This document shows positions 23,240-36,049 of a stretch of DNA of 64,000 bases, in pieces. Each line of letters opens with the position of its first letter. The stretch's first letter is position 1. This stretch comes from Xylogone sp. PMI_703 (Eukaryota > Ascomycota > Leotiomycetes): contig JAJTUQ010000009.1 in the NCBI GenBank assembly GCA_021399445.1, forward strand, positions 203,501 to 267,500, in the 5' to 3' direction. The position numbers were made by a program, and so were the translations under genes. Under the pieces are notes generated by a model. That model saw nothing but the letters and a program-made list of their open reading frames with translations, was not told where the DNA came from and ran no database searches.

Positions 23240-25400
23240 CTTTAATATTATTGTACGACAGTTTTATATCCTATTCATCTTCACTTTCTAGAAACTTATC
23301 TAAGATCCCGCTCTTTTTCCAATGCTTAAGGCATTCTGTCATCTCAACTGTCTCAGGATTTAATTGTCCCCTTTCCCACGATATCGTACGACGAGCTCCT
23401 GAAAACACACACTCTGGTTCATCGCTCATAGCTGGAATTGAGAGAATATCAATAGCCATACATGAGAGCCGAGGGTACCGTTGCCTTCGAATATCGTGGC
23501 ACCACCATGTAAGAGCTGAGACTCCTGTACTAAGCCCGTACGGCTCTCCGGAGTTATAGTCTTCATACTCATCTTGGCTTGCTGGCCGAGCAACTTTCTT
23601 TAAAGACTGAGCAATTTGGTCAAACGTGTTTAGTTCTCTTGGCTCGTTGAGTCTTTTGTCGTGCGATGCAGATATCGAAGAAGTAGGAAGAGAAGCACTT
23701 TCCCGGTAGTCCTCCCAAAGCTTTCTAACCCTTTCTAGAGTTGATTTTACCCACTTCTTCGGCCAATTGACTTCAATATACCTCGTACGACGACTCGGGT
23801 GGAGGATAAGAGCAGCAGCATATTATGCAGACATATCCGTCTTTATATAATACTTGTCGAAAACTGCCCATGCCTTTTGGATCCGTGAAACAAACTCTGT
23901 ATCCTTCTCTTTTTTATATTTTGCCTATTGTACGATAAGAATCTTTTCGGGTTAAGAAGGGGTCGTACTTACAAGTGACAATTGAAAGTGTTTAATTAAA
24001 ACATCCATTGTGAAAAGGACTCGGTCAATTGCGGCACAGTCTCCTTCGGTATAAAGAGTTGCTGACTGAAAGGGTTCTAAGAAGTCCTTAATCGTACGAA
24101 GCCGTCTCCAATGTTCCGGAGTGAGTTCGTCGTCTTTTAGCTCTGACTCGTGGTTTTGGCAATACTTCTCAATAGCTGGTCGGAGTTCTAAAGCTACAAC
24201 AAGCATCAAATCCCAGCTATTCCACCTCGTACGATTATCAAGTGGAATCATTCTACTTGTGAGCTCTAAAAACTCAGCGATCCGAGCAGTTGAGCCACGA
24301 ATATGAATAACAATGTTGTGCATTTGGCCCAGTGGTCCCATAAGACGGAATTTGATCCTTTTGGCTTCTTCGTCTCTGGTGTCTCCTCGTTGCTCCTCGT
24401 CGTCGTACGATCCAAGCTCTTCTATATTTATCACGTTTGTAAATAAGAAAGCTTGTACAGCAAGGTTAATAATATGGCCACTGCAACGGATTCGCCAATG
24501 CCTTGCTTTCCACTCCTGGTCTTCTTTTACATGCATATAACCTTCAATAATCTCACAAAGTGTATCGTTTGGACTAGCATTATCAGCAACAATAGCCCCA
24601 AGCTTTTGTACAATACCATAATCTTGAAGGACCGGAAGAAGGATATTAGATTGGTTTTGACCACTATGGCCAGCTACCGTATGAAGGGCAAGGAGGGCCT
24701 TTTGTCGCTTGAGAAGATGTGTGGTATAATGTGCACAGATCGCCAAAAGAAGGTGTCGGTTTGGAGAGGCCCAAATATCAAGTGAAATATGAATATTTGA
24801 AATTGCTGATTGGAGATCTCGTCGTACGACGTCCTTATGGTTGGTCCAGCTTCCCTTAAGTTTTTTGTAATAGCAGAGTGTGCTGTAGTATTTACACCCT
24901 CACTTTGTGAGTTAAGCGCTTGACATAGGGCATGAAACTCTGGCCACTCTACTATCGTAAAAGGGAGGTTTCGTACAACAATTAGCGTGAGCAATGCTTC
25001 ATTAATTACTGCCTGATTGAGCTGCGACTGGAGGACTTGAGAGTCAAATGCGTCTGCTTGGCCAGCTGCTTTTGCTTGGAGATGAAGTTCTAGTTGTCAT
25101 ACAACCTCTGCTTGGATCTTCCCAATTCCCTTTTCAACTATAATGCTATGCACCGAAAGAAGGTGCTTTTTCATATTCGTTGGAAGATTAGAACCATATG
25201 GCTTTTTAAAGCCATTTAGTCCACAGTGAAAACAATATAAGAACTCAGAAGTTTCGTCGTCTTCTTCTCTTGCTGTACGACAATAGTCCCAGACTGGACT
25301 TCTCCATTTTGTAGACCGGCTACGGCTTGATTCTTGAGTAGTAAACTGTGTACAAGAGAAGGAACTTGCATCGGAAGCCATATTTAATACAAACTTATAA
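23240..25400 (-). mobile_element. hAT element 2 (decayed transposase)
   Basis: Same subfamily as hAT element 1. The start is at about 25381 (MASDASSFSCTQF), with a BED-type finger (YCFHCGLNGFKKPYGSNLPTN), TLIVVRNLPFTIVEWPEF, the catalytic region (VADNASPNDTLCEI, RCSGHIINLAVQAFLF), MIPLDNRTRWNSW and the C-terminal dimerisation region (IPAMSDEPECVFSGARRTIS). A TGA at about 25097 breaks the linker after the finger and there is a frameshift near 24860. An intron begins near 23970 at the homologous position to that in element 1. The ends are not resolved. It is inactive. Confidence 0.85.
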
Positions 25401-25908
25401 AAAGTTGTTGTACAAATTAAAAAAGGGAAGATAAAATTAAAAGTCGGTGGAGGAATCAATTTTAGCCTTACTAGGTCACGTGCAAGCAAAAGAATCGATT
25501 CTGCCGATTCCTTATCGACATTGGGTGCCAGCCTGCGGCTCACACGAAGCCTTCGAAATTCCATAAAAATGTTGGAGAATTCTTAGAAGACATGTTGGAA
25601 TAACCCGTTGATAAGTGTATGGTCAGTGAAATTGATAAAGTTTCAGGTATTCAGGTATGGTGCACATCCATGTAAGCGAACACGTCACAAAGGATTAAGA
25701 GTCGTTAGTTGGAGTCGCATGAGACGTTAACTGTAAAAAGAATTGACCATAGAGATGAACAGCTTGTATAAAGAATTACATCTTAAGAGAAGACAGAACT
25801 CTATTATAATTTACGTTTTCGTTGGTAACGGGGCTATTATTCAGGCTTGATGAGGCAGAAATACCAGCTTGCAACATGAAACAGTGGGCAATAATGTAAG
25901 GCTTGGTG
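25401..25908. other. Non-coding flank of hAT element 2
   Basis: No supported gene. It contains GATTCTGCCGATTC near 25496, also present at the 5' flank of hAT element 1 near 19791, so the hAT end may lie here. Confidence 0.35.
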
Positions 25909-26228
25909 GCCTAACCGTAATTGTATCACAAACCTCGCAGGAAATGTCTCAAAAGGAAGGAAAAACAATATATCATGTCTCTGACAATTCAAGTCGAATT
26001 ATGAAGCAGACATGATACACGAATATAAAACAAAGAATGAAACTGGATATGAAGAGATTTATTCCACAAGCCATAACTGTATCATAAATCTTTGAGGAAA
26101 TGCCTCGGAAGTAAAGAAAAAAGTAACATATCATATGTCTAATAATTCAAGTCGAATTACGAAGCAGACATGATACATGATACAAAACGATGAATGATAC
26201 TGCGTGTTAAGAGAGTTGTTTCATAGGC
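25909..26228. repeat. Tandem duplication of about 160 bp
   Basis: Two adjacent diverged copies (about 25909-26073 and 26074-26228) share CAATTCAAGTCGAATTAYGA followed by AGCAGACATGATACA, and the TGTATCAYAAAYCTY start. It is immediately 3' of the Helitron coding relic (minus) and may belong to its 3' end. Confidence 0.7.
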
Positions 26229-26283
26229 TAGTATGCCTCTGTTCCAATGCTCTAAAACCGGAAAGCTTGACACAGACTTAAGA

Positions 26284-29200
26284 TTATGAATTAAGAGAAC
26301 TCTCCCACAAACTAATTGTTTGCTGTTCCAAAGCCTCAAGTCGGGACAGTTCCACTTGGAGATCCGTATGAGGGACAAATGATACGTCTTTAAGCGTAAT
26401 CAGTTCCCGCAACCAGACCCCTGACAAGGATTTGACCCTGCCAAGCTGGACATTGATCGAAGTCCATTTTCCATGCTGGTCGACGCCACGCTGCTTACCA
26501 AATAGAAGATCTAGGATGAGACTGTCGAATGTACTACCCTGGCTCTTATAATCGGTGAAGGCGAATCCAAGCGTCAAAGGGACCTGATGTCGGTAAAACG
26601 ACAGGCCCGGGATGCTAGGGATGTGACCTCTCATCTGTACCGGGAAGACAGGAACAAGGCCGTCGAGAATATTAGAGAATGATAGGTTATGGTCATGTGT
26701 AGGTCGAACGAGGACGCATAGCAGAGGAACTGTACATAGAACAAACTGGCTGTCAAGTTCCATCCATGAAGTTATCCACATTGTTAGTAAATCGGACATG
26801 TAAGAGAATTATTTCCGCACCTTGCACGTCGGTATCTAAGATAACCTCTTCGGCAGTCCCCCTCATACCATTGACCAGGCCAGCATATGTATTCATATTC
26901 TGTTGGAGCATAATTGGCATACCCTTCGTAAAGGCAAAGAAGCCAGGGCCTTTGAGATATCCTTGCTCGCCAACCTAGTATATCATCCTAAGCAGCATAA
27001 AGGGATCCAAATTCGTGCCCGTAAGTGCATCATGTCTGGAGAGAAAGAGATAGATTTTTTGACCTCGTTTTTCAGCAAACGCTTAGAGATACGTAAAGTT
27101 AACTTCTTCGTGTATACGGTTAAGTCATATAATGGCCCATTATAGTAGAGTTTCCCCATTTGCAACTCTGTTTTCAATAGTACACGAATTAAGAATAGCA
27201 ACATCATCCTCTGTCAAAGTTGCAGACCGTGCTCTCTGGAGTAGATCCTGATATACCAGGTCTTCTGCCTGACACATCTGCTCCGTAAAGAATACCACCT
27301 GACTAAAATGACCCCAGATAGATTTTCCTGACTGTAGGACAGTAATATGGTTACTGATCTGGCTCCATATAGCATAGCCACGGACTGGTCTAAACTGGTT
27401 GAAATCTCCTAGAAATATGATGATAGGTAAACTACCAAAAACTATATCAGATGCTCAATTCAAGTCCCAGATAGTATTACAGCGATCGTTGATCTGGACC
27501 AGGTTCTCGAGACTAACTATACTGGTTTCGTCGAAGATGAAGATCTTCTTATGAGAAAGTCTAGACTTCGTTACTTGACGTACAGGCTGGTTTCCGTTAT
27601 TGTCAAATCCGAGAACAGAATGGTAAGTAACGCCGTTGACATTCGCAGCAGCCGCACCAGTCGAAGCGGTAAGTAGGACATCATCATACTTTCGCATTAT
27701 CGAGAGGCCAAACATAAAAGCCTTAATAAGATAAGTCTTGCCAACTCCGCCAATACCGCCAAGATAAAGCAAGAACTGATCACGGACAGAATGGATCGGA
27801 ATAGGGTGTAGAATACGGAGGAATAAGGCCTTAATGACCATTCGTTACTTTTAGTTTAGAGAATATTGACTAGTGATCAGAGGAAGTAAATTTTCGAGCG
27901 ACGGATCAGCCTGAAATGAAGCCTGTAGATACCGTATGAAAACTATAGATTCTGTACAATAACCAAGGATTAGAACTAGAGCAGCTTCTGGGTCCTTCCT
28001 CTTAACTTCAGCAGAGATATTAGCCTCGGCATCGACGTCGTCGTCACAACCTAATTGTTCCTGATCTTTAAATGCCTTCAATTCTCTGACCCAAGTCTTG
28101 ACTAAAGAGTTAGGCGCAAATTAGGCACTATGCAATGAAGAGTTCCGGGAAAACTTCAACAAAGAGAGGCTACCAGTAGTAATACCAGGGAAAGCTAAAG
28201 CAGCCTGAAGTAGATTACTCTCTGTTGGTTAAAGTATAGCAAAGTCGACGTCTGCATTAACTTTATCGCTGTCGTTGTAGATCTCATGATCTACAGCTTC
28301 AAGATAGTCATCAAACTTTATCCCACGCTCCTTCCTGTCCTGATCAGCCACTTCTTTGCTCCGACGAAGGAGCATGACGTTCTCCGATAGTTAGACTAAA
28401 TACGGAGGGAAAGACAGCACGACGAAGTCCCATAACCAAATGTTTCTGTATTCCGCAACATGGACAGATGCTATATAAGTACTCTAAAGGCCATGGAGAT
28501 TATTCCATGGATAGAATAAGCTAAGTAGAACCTCATATATCTCATCTTATGTCCTTAGTATAATATCGAGAACATCATTGTCCCGCTCTGACATAGAAGT
28601 AAAACTACCACAAAGAGAAAAAGTTTTTAACGACTTTGGAGAGCTGACAAAGACTTGGATATGAGTCGTATATAACAAGTGAGAAGGATCGAAAGGAAAA
28701 CAGAACGCTCGATCTTTGGCCCCTTTAAACATTTGTACGAAAATCTGGGACATATACTCATAGAAACATAGATAAGCCAGTCGGGCACCTCGATGTTCGT
28801 AGTTCTCGTATATGAATGGGCAACGAGTACGACCATCAAAGTTAACGTACTGATTTGTAGTATCTGATATCTCCTCAGAGTTAATCTCGTCTAACAAGTT
28901 GTTCAGAACTCTCCGGAAGTGTATCTTGACCTAGTAAAAATTGATCGTGACGGACCTGTCGCTCTTTGGAATATAAGCAGACGGTTGACCTAGCAGGAAG
29001 TGAGCCACAGCTAAAGCGCCAACCTCGACATCCCTCGTAAAGCGATTATAGACCTTCAGTGTGAATTTAGACATATCAAAAGACGGTGGAACTAGTAAAC
29101 CAGCATCTTCAGCGGCTGTCGCTTCGGCCATCTCTTGGGCCTTCTTCAAGACAACGGTAGCTAGTACAAGCTAGCCTCGGTCCACCTGAGCTTTAGTCGC

Positions 29201-29950
29201 ATAGTTTGTTATATAGTAAACGACGACAAGGACTTTAGGAGACGACGGGATGAAGTTAACGTTATGATTGTACTTTATCGCAGATATGATGGCAGGATTA
29301 TACTTGTTCACATATTGCTGATTCTTCTCTATCCGTATATAATCCTCTTCTGTAACCATAGATTTTGGAACAAATAGTCTTAGGAACAGAAACCTGTATA
29401 TCTACGAAGGTGACTGCCTCTGAATATCTGAACATTACAGAACGTCGTCAGTGTCCGTTGCTATTCTTTTGCTCTGAATAATTGGAACCGAGCTCACTTT
29501 TGTACGTGATCTTGGACCCTTCTTCTGGTATTTAGTACAGGTCTTGTTATGAATGTACATCTGGACTCGGGCTACTACATTATTCGAGTTAATATCTAGA
29601 ACCTCCTGGAATTCAGCCAAGGTCATATCTTCTCGTAAAGTAAAAACGAATATACCAAGAGTCTCTGATTGGAATTGCTGACTTAGACTAATATCTACCG
29701 TCTCTTTAACTATTAAGCAGACATAAGAAATGACTTACTTCTTGAATCCAGAGTCGGACTTTAATCTTTGATATAAATTTGCAGTACCAAAGTTCTCAGT
29801 AAGCCAGGCAAATCCGTGTAAGTATAGCATTATCCGTGTCGTCGACTTGACTATTCCAAAATGAGAAGTCACTGTACCAAAGATACCAGACTCTTTAAAT
29901 AGCGTCTTAAAGAAGTAACTAAAGAACGAGGTCACGACGACATGAAAGAA
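26284..29950 (-). mobile_element. Helitron Rep/helicase relic
   Basis: A rolling-circle transposon protein read from 29950 down to 26284, broken by many stops and frameshifts. Pieces in order: the Rep region (ESGIFGTVTSHFGIVKSTTR, LYLHGFAWLTENF), YNPAIISAIKYNHNVNF, VVYYITNYATKAQV, YNRFTRDVEVGALAVAHFLL, then the Pif1-type helicase with Walker A GGIGGVGKTYLIK, TASTGAAAANVNGVTYHS and a DE box FIFDETS. It ends with the late helicase motif TLGFAFTDYKSQGSTFDSL. Typical autonomous Helitrons encode a single protein of about 1400 residues, so most of the gene is represented but dead. The 5'-TC and 3'-CTRR hairpin ends were not located. Confidence 0.85.
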
Positions 29951-30763
29951 CTAAATGACGAAACTCGGATTCTTGATCGTAAGCTATAAAAGTCTTGACT
30001 TAATACCTGACTCGTCTAGTGAGATCTCTTCGCTAACAAGTCTAACCACAAATATATTACCGATATTTTTAGGATTAAGCATAAATCAAATAAACAAAAG
30101 TCCAAGACGGCCAATCTTGCTGAAGATTAGGTTCTTGAATTTCATCTTTTCTCTAAAAGACTCTGGATTGAAATATATCTTACAAGACAACACAAGAACT
30201 ATTATTCATAAATACTTTTATTGACCTAAACTATTTTACGGCGGCTTTTCTTACTCTGTTTCTGTTTGGTATTGACGGTTATTTAGGCGATGTGAATAGA
30301 AACCGTCCAGAGGAGGTATCTCTTAAGGCTTTTGCGAAATATGCTATACTTCATCATTCGTTACTGTAGGTATTCTATACTTCGTATTCTGTCTTTCTAA
30401 TATTTATAACTTTTTTTAACATTATATCTTTATGTTTTATATCTACGATTTAATACTTATCCAACAAGTTTTCTTTGGGAATTATATCTAGGTTAAGAAT
30501 GGTTATTAGGCCAAAGCTACTGAAGAGCTTATTAGACTATCAACCGATGATCTTTAACGGGTGGTAGAGGAATTTAATAACAGGAAGAACATCTTGAACC
30601 CTGTTATCCATAGTCTGATTACCAATATGAGAATTATATCATTATTGCTCTAGGCTATAAGTTATCCTAATTGTTCTGGTGCTGGCCATTGTTTCCAGGC
30701 TTAAAAACCTGCCGGTCACAACCAGTCAAGCCTAGTTCAGGCATTGCTTGCTACCTCCCCCTC
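29951..30763. other. Transposon junction, no gene
   Basis: AT-rich. Probably contains the 5' untranslated end of the Helitron and the 3' untranslated end of the LINE fragment. No ORF with family resemblance. Confidence 0.35.
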
Positions 30764-31420
30764 TTACTCTACTACTTCCGCCTCCTCTGTCCCCTCTCTG
30801 TTACCTTCATTCGCTCCTTCCGTGCTTGCTGCTGTTTGAGATTGAAATCTACCTGTTGCTTTCACAAATTGAATGACCGCCTTAATAGCATTTATGTTTG
30901 GTTTCCACTTCTCTTTACTTCCGTCAACTTGCTTTCCTGTTCGTCTGTCTAATCGACCGCTCCATCCCCCTAGTGCATATGACAGATCTCCCATCCTCTC
31001 CCCTAATATTTCTCGTAATGCTTGCCTTTGCTCTATCCATCGCGGACATTGGAAGACAAAGTGGCGAACCATCTCTTCTTCAGCCCCACATTGACATCTC
31101 GCTGATTCTGCTCTGTGTATTCGTGCTAGCGGACCATTTAAAGCCAGGTGCCCTGTCCGTAGTTGGATAATGATAGCTGTATCTTGACTGTTCAAGGTGT
31201 TGTATACCTTAACCATGTGTTGCTGCGGTAGAGCTTTATTCAGTAGTTCTCGTGAACTTGCCGGAGCAAGTCTGTTTGAATAGCCGCTCGCGTTCCTTAA
31301 GTATCCTTGCATGTCCTGCTCCGAGTGCTTGTGATTTAAGACGTGGCACAGGCTCGTCTCCTACTTCATTTCCTTTCGTTGTGGACTTTTTAGCGTATTT
31401 GTGCGCCAGCCTACTGTTCT
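30764..31420 (-). mobile_element. 5'-truncated Tad-like LINE 3' end
   Basis: The C-terminal end of LINE ORF2, downstream of the RNase H domain. It reads RTGHLALNGPLARIHRAES, then a CCHC-like zinc motif (CQCGAEEEMVRHFVFQC) and a variable tail. In front of it (31313-31420) are out-of-frame traces of the preceding region, so a frameshift occurred. No reverse transcriptase is present, as expected for 5' truncation. The right boundary lies near 31420, where an unrelated direct repeat begins. Confidence 0.75.
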
Positions 31421-31436
31421 AATTACCGTCGAAACC

Positions 31437-31540
31437 ACGGCGTGGTTCGCCATTTCTGGCCCGTGTACGTGTTAAGGGGTGTCAGAAATCCGGGGTTTTA
31501 CGTCGTGGTTTCTGAATCTGGCCTGTGTACGCATGAGGGT
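31437..31540. repeat. Pair of direct repeats
   Basis: Two diverged 40-bp units starting at about 31437 and 31500 (63 bp apart) share CGTGGTT, TCTGGCCYGTGTACG. They lie between the LINE fragment and the OrsD/recombinase pseudogene and may be terminal or promoter sequence of the latter. Confidence 0.5.
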
Positions 31541-31742
31541 TGCGCTCAAAAGTCTAATTACGCGTTGTAGAAATTTAATACTGTAATCTTCTCCGATGAT
31601 GTAGAAAAAAAAAAAGGAAAAAAATCCAATTGTTGCATCTTGTTATGTTACTCTGGATACTTCGAACTGTAGTTTGATGGCTGCTTCAATCTTGGCTTTA
31701 ACCATGGCGGCATTGTTGTATAATGAATTCTTGGCTAAACAT

Positions 31743-34700
31743 CAACTATATGCTGATCCAGAGACGTAGGTCTTGATCTGCTGTGATGCAGAATGTGGTT
31801 TTGCACTTGCTCCCTCTCAGTTCACCCCTTACCTGTGAGATAAGCACAGGCTCGATCGAGACCTTCGGAGAGATATTGTTTATTATTTGAAGCATAATCT
31901 CCCTTTCCAGTTCCGTGATCCCGTAACTCTTCCCAGTCGTGAAGATGGATCTCTGCTTCATCCTAAGTTGCGGGAGTTCAAGGGATTCCATTGTCGCAGG
32001 TACGGATATCGAACTACGAGTGGCCCTAAGATGGATAAGCATGTGCGGGCGTACTTCGAAGGCAAGCAGTCATCGTCGACGGAGATCAGGGCGCTGATGG
32101 AGGAGGTCTATCTGTAAACATGGACTTACTGTGCTCACGGAATCAACAGCGGGTTTTGGATCGCGAAGAAGAACGGTAGTCTGGCTCGTCTTGTTATGGA
32201 ACTGGCAGCTTATCATCATCTTGAAGAGATATATGAACGGGAACATAAGCGGCTCGAGCTTCAAGCACGGAATGGTTTGCATACGCGACGTACAACAGCT
32301 TCATCCTTTGTAGCACCCCGCCCGTGGACGGACCGGACGAAGTGGGACATTACTTACGACCAATTGCGTCAAGATATCTTACGCAATCTTACGGCAATGC
32401 CTTCTTGCCATACGGACTACCTGCTAGAGCAGGGAGTAAACAGTGACAAGTCTGACCTACTCAGTCCTCGAACAAACGAGCAAAAGCTTGTCAAACTTGC
32501 AGTCGTAATACGTCGCATGTTCGAACACTGCAAGGAGACTGCACGACGCATACCACGAACTCTCCTGTGCTGGCTTCGAAGCACCGGGTCGAAGTGCTAC
32601 CCGAAGCCATTCACCCTGGTGAGTCTCGAGACAAGCCGGACCAAATACGCCAGACTCTTCCAGCGGTTCATAATTTTCCTTTTCCGCAGTTACTGCATGC
32701 CACATGCTATACGCCGGCGAGCCTGTGGGATCCGGTTTACGAAGGAGCAACGAGAGCAGCTGAAGTCGATTTGGGAACATCCGGCTCTGAATGATGGCAA
32801 CCTATCTCGAGATTCCTACCCCCCAAAAGCCGTAGAACAGTCCTGGAGGAAGGACGGAGACGTCGAAGAAGCTGTGAGAGAAGATGCGGAAGAGAGTTCA
32901 GATGATGACATGTCTGATGAGGAAGATGATCCTGATTATGTGATCGAGGTTGACACGGGAAATGAAATGGATTGCGACAAGGGCGAAGAGGACGGGGAAG
33001 ACGAAGACGAAAGCTACGGTCAAATGTTGGAAGTAGATAATTCTCCCGCTGGTCATCTTCTGGAACTAGTTTTCAAGCTAAGTATAACCTTCAGCACAGA
33101 ACAATTTACAGACGGTGATCCAAGCTCCAGCTTATTAGTATTCTTCAGTGGCATCCTTGGTTTCTCTAACGATGGCGAGAACTTTCTGCCCGCCAAGAGC
33201 TACACACCGTATCTTTCAGGGCTTATCTACGACGAACGGCTTCTCTTCTTTGGGCTCGCCTCGCCGCCATGTATCTTTCCACACTCAGGAATACCTCCTG
33301 GCCCTCGTCTAGGGCGGTATGAGCAGTTAGACGAGATACGGCGAAAGTACATGGTTACTGGCTCTCAATCACCTCTGGAGGAATTTCAAAGCCTCCGAGA
33401 TTTTGGTCGTGTAATTGCCCGCACCGACCCACCATCTTTCCTGCTTCATTGGAGTGATGATGGTGAGACGGTGTACTTTGGCGATGAGTTCAGTCTGACC
33501 ATGGAAAGTTATCGTGGCCTGGCGGAATACTTCATCTCAAGGGCAGAGGGACTCTGCACGGAACTGATGCTGGGGCTGGATGTTGTCGTTGATTTAACAA
33601 AGATCAAAGACGACATGACCGAAACCAGAAATGGCTATTCATTCGTCTATCATCCCGATAACGGCCTCTCTCACGCGTATTTGGATCTTGCAAAACAAGC
33701 CTGTACTACTCGTGGTGGGCTATTCAAGAATGGGCAATGGGATTGGAAAGCCATTTTCCCCTACCAGAAGAAGGCCGAAATGCTTGATGAAATGTGCCTA
33801 GGAGCTTTGCGAACTGCCTGCGGGCAGGATCTGCGTGGCCCAGATCTCTTGGAGCTTGAGTGCGAGAACGCCGCCTCTCGAGAGCGCAATATATATATCT
33901 GGGACGGATACATGTTCTATCTCACACGGCATCACAAGGCCAAGCGGTCTACCAATCGTGAGTTCTACATTGCCCGATTTATGCCCGTAAGGTTGGCGCA
34001 TGTGATGTACAAGAAGATCGTCTATCTGCGGCTTTTGTTAAAGATGTTGAAGCGAGAGAGATTTGGGGATTCAACCAGAACCACAGATTTATCTCGGAGG
34101 TCGCTTCTTTTTGAATCCACCCACGACCCGGGCGTCCCTTGGCCGATTTCTCGTATGTCGGCAATCATAAGAAAGGCAACTGCAGAAGTCTAGGGTCACC
34201 CAGTCAGCTCACGACCCCTTCGCCAACTGACGGTCGGGATCACCGAGAAGCGTGTTCGAGAGGTGTACTAACCGCTCAACTAATATGATGACCGTGGACC
34301 TACGGCTGACTTGGATGTCGCCTTTGCGTGGCAAAGCGGCCATCGTCCCCTGCAGCGTGGCATCACCTATAGATTAGATGGAGCTTTTCCGACCAGATTA
34401 CAGCCCGCACTGCTCCGCGCATACCTATGGGCCTCAACCAGAATGCACGAATTCCTCCATCAGCCGAGCAAGCTTAACCCATCGTCAAAACCAGTTGGTG
34501 TGCCCATTGAAGTGCTGCCCATTGCTCATGATGTTGATTGGTTAACTTCCAAGAGACCAAAGAAACGACGACGCCTCCAATGGTTCGTGGATGAAACGGA
34601 TTCCGCCGATGAACAGTCAAACCCTCCCAAGCGGAGGAAACATCTACCCGAGACCTTGCCCACACGACCGGATCGTCCACTGGATGCCATCAGTCGACAG

Positions 34701-36049
34701 ATAGAGGCATGGCGCGAGGGCAAAATTGATCAACCAATATCCGACCACGAGAGTGAATCCGATATTGACTGGAGTGAGCCTGATATGGAGCCGGAGAATG
34801 TATCTGGCCGCTCGTATCCTTCTTGGGCCAGACACAATATGAGGATAGCTGCTCGTATCGAGATAACGAGGGACCGGTGGGGATTTTTGACTGAGGAGGA
34901 TCTCAATGAGCAAGAACATAGTACTTTCAAGGAATTGCGGAAATGGCTGGATGAGTGGCGAGGCAAGTGTGTAATGCATCACTTTTTATCCTGCAACGGA
35001 ACTTCCTCGAACGGCCACATGATGGAGGGTTGCAACATCAAGTTGAGCAAAGATTTATGCGATCTGAGTTCGAAGATACAGATATGGCTATCTCGCTTGG
35101 TGGCCGGACAATCCCTGAGCTGCCCTTGGTGCTTAGTGCTACGAATTCTGTGCAATCACTGGGCAAAAGGACCGGGCAACAGGTGGGCCGAAAGTGGAGA
35201 AGCTTGTCAATACCAAAGAATAATTCTGCAGACCATCGTGGTGATGGTTGAATGTAATAATCGGTTTCGGGACATGGCTGACTCATGGCTGGATTTTTAT
35301 CGTGTCTCCTTAAGGAACCTGGACGATGTTTGTCAGTGGCTCGGTGGGCGGACAGTGGGGACGACCTCTATGCCATAAGAGCCGTCCAACTGTTCTACTT
35401 GCTTCTGCATCCTTGGCTAGAGAGACGGAAATCAGATAAGTGGCTCGATGAGAGTCTTATACCCAAAACTGATTGGATGACATCAGCCGGAGAGGGGAAT
35501 AGAGATAAGAGGATGGCTGATGAAGTAGCATATAAAGTTCGAGAGAACTGACGCTTGAGCGAACAAGAACGTAATCAGCGAGAAGGTTATGACAGAAACA
35601 ATCTCGATAACCGTTTGTCGTCCTTTATTAACAGGTGCCTAATATGCTACACTCTCAAAATCGCAAGGTATCACGAGAGCAATATTTATCATATCCTTAA
35701 GAAATGTAAAAATAGCAAACGTGAATTTGTGAAGCTGGAGATTGTACGACTGCGAAAGATTAGGTTTGCGACAGAGTTGTGCTGTAAATCCTGCTTTGTT
35801 CCACGAGATATGTGTCACGAGGATAGATATTGTCTCTTTGAAGACAGTGGATGCTTGTTCAAAGGAATTATTACGCTTGGACCGACCCTAGTTATACGGA
35901 AAATGTACGAGTGGATGCAGGATGAAGACATATCGGCGGAAACGGTGCAATTGAGGGTAGGGGAATCTGGACGGCTTACTGATGTGATGGTAGAGTGGTT
36001 TTCGAAGAAGGCCGCCTGGCGCAGCTTCTCCGCCAGCGTGCTAGTTTAA
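31743..36049 (+). pseudogene. OrsD/DUF3505 plus tyrosine-recombinase-like protein
   Basis: One long reading frame from about 31743 to 35378 (then frame +2 to 36049), interrupted by stops at 31767, 31836, 32115, 34191, 34269 and 34281. All but one are TAA/TAG where CAA/CAG is expected; the other is TGA. The N-terminus resembles OrsD/DUF3505 C2H2 regions (CDAECGFALAPS; FHCRRYGYRTTSG...DKHVR, with Tyr in place of the second Cys). A middle domain has recombinase-like landmarks: RGPDLLELEC (Arg at 33834), TRHHKAKRS (33930), LRQLTVGITEK, and QSGHRPLQRGITY with Tyr at 34368. The C-terminal part has Cys pairs (CPWC; CCKSC...RDMC). An acidic linker lies at about 32890-33030. Related fungal proteins place a RecQ helicase after this core; none is here. 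The recombinase call is inference from motif spacing. Confidence 0.68.

Noticed and set aside
32457..32780. 107-codon minus ORF inside the OrsD/recombinase gene
   Set aside because: Antisense shadow of a clearly coding frame.
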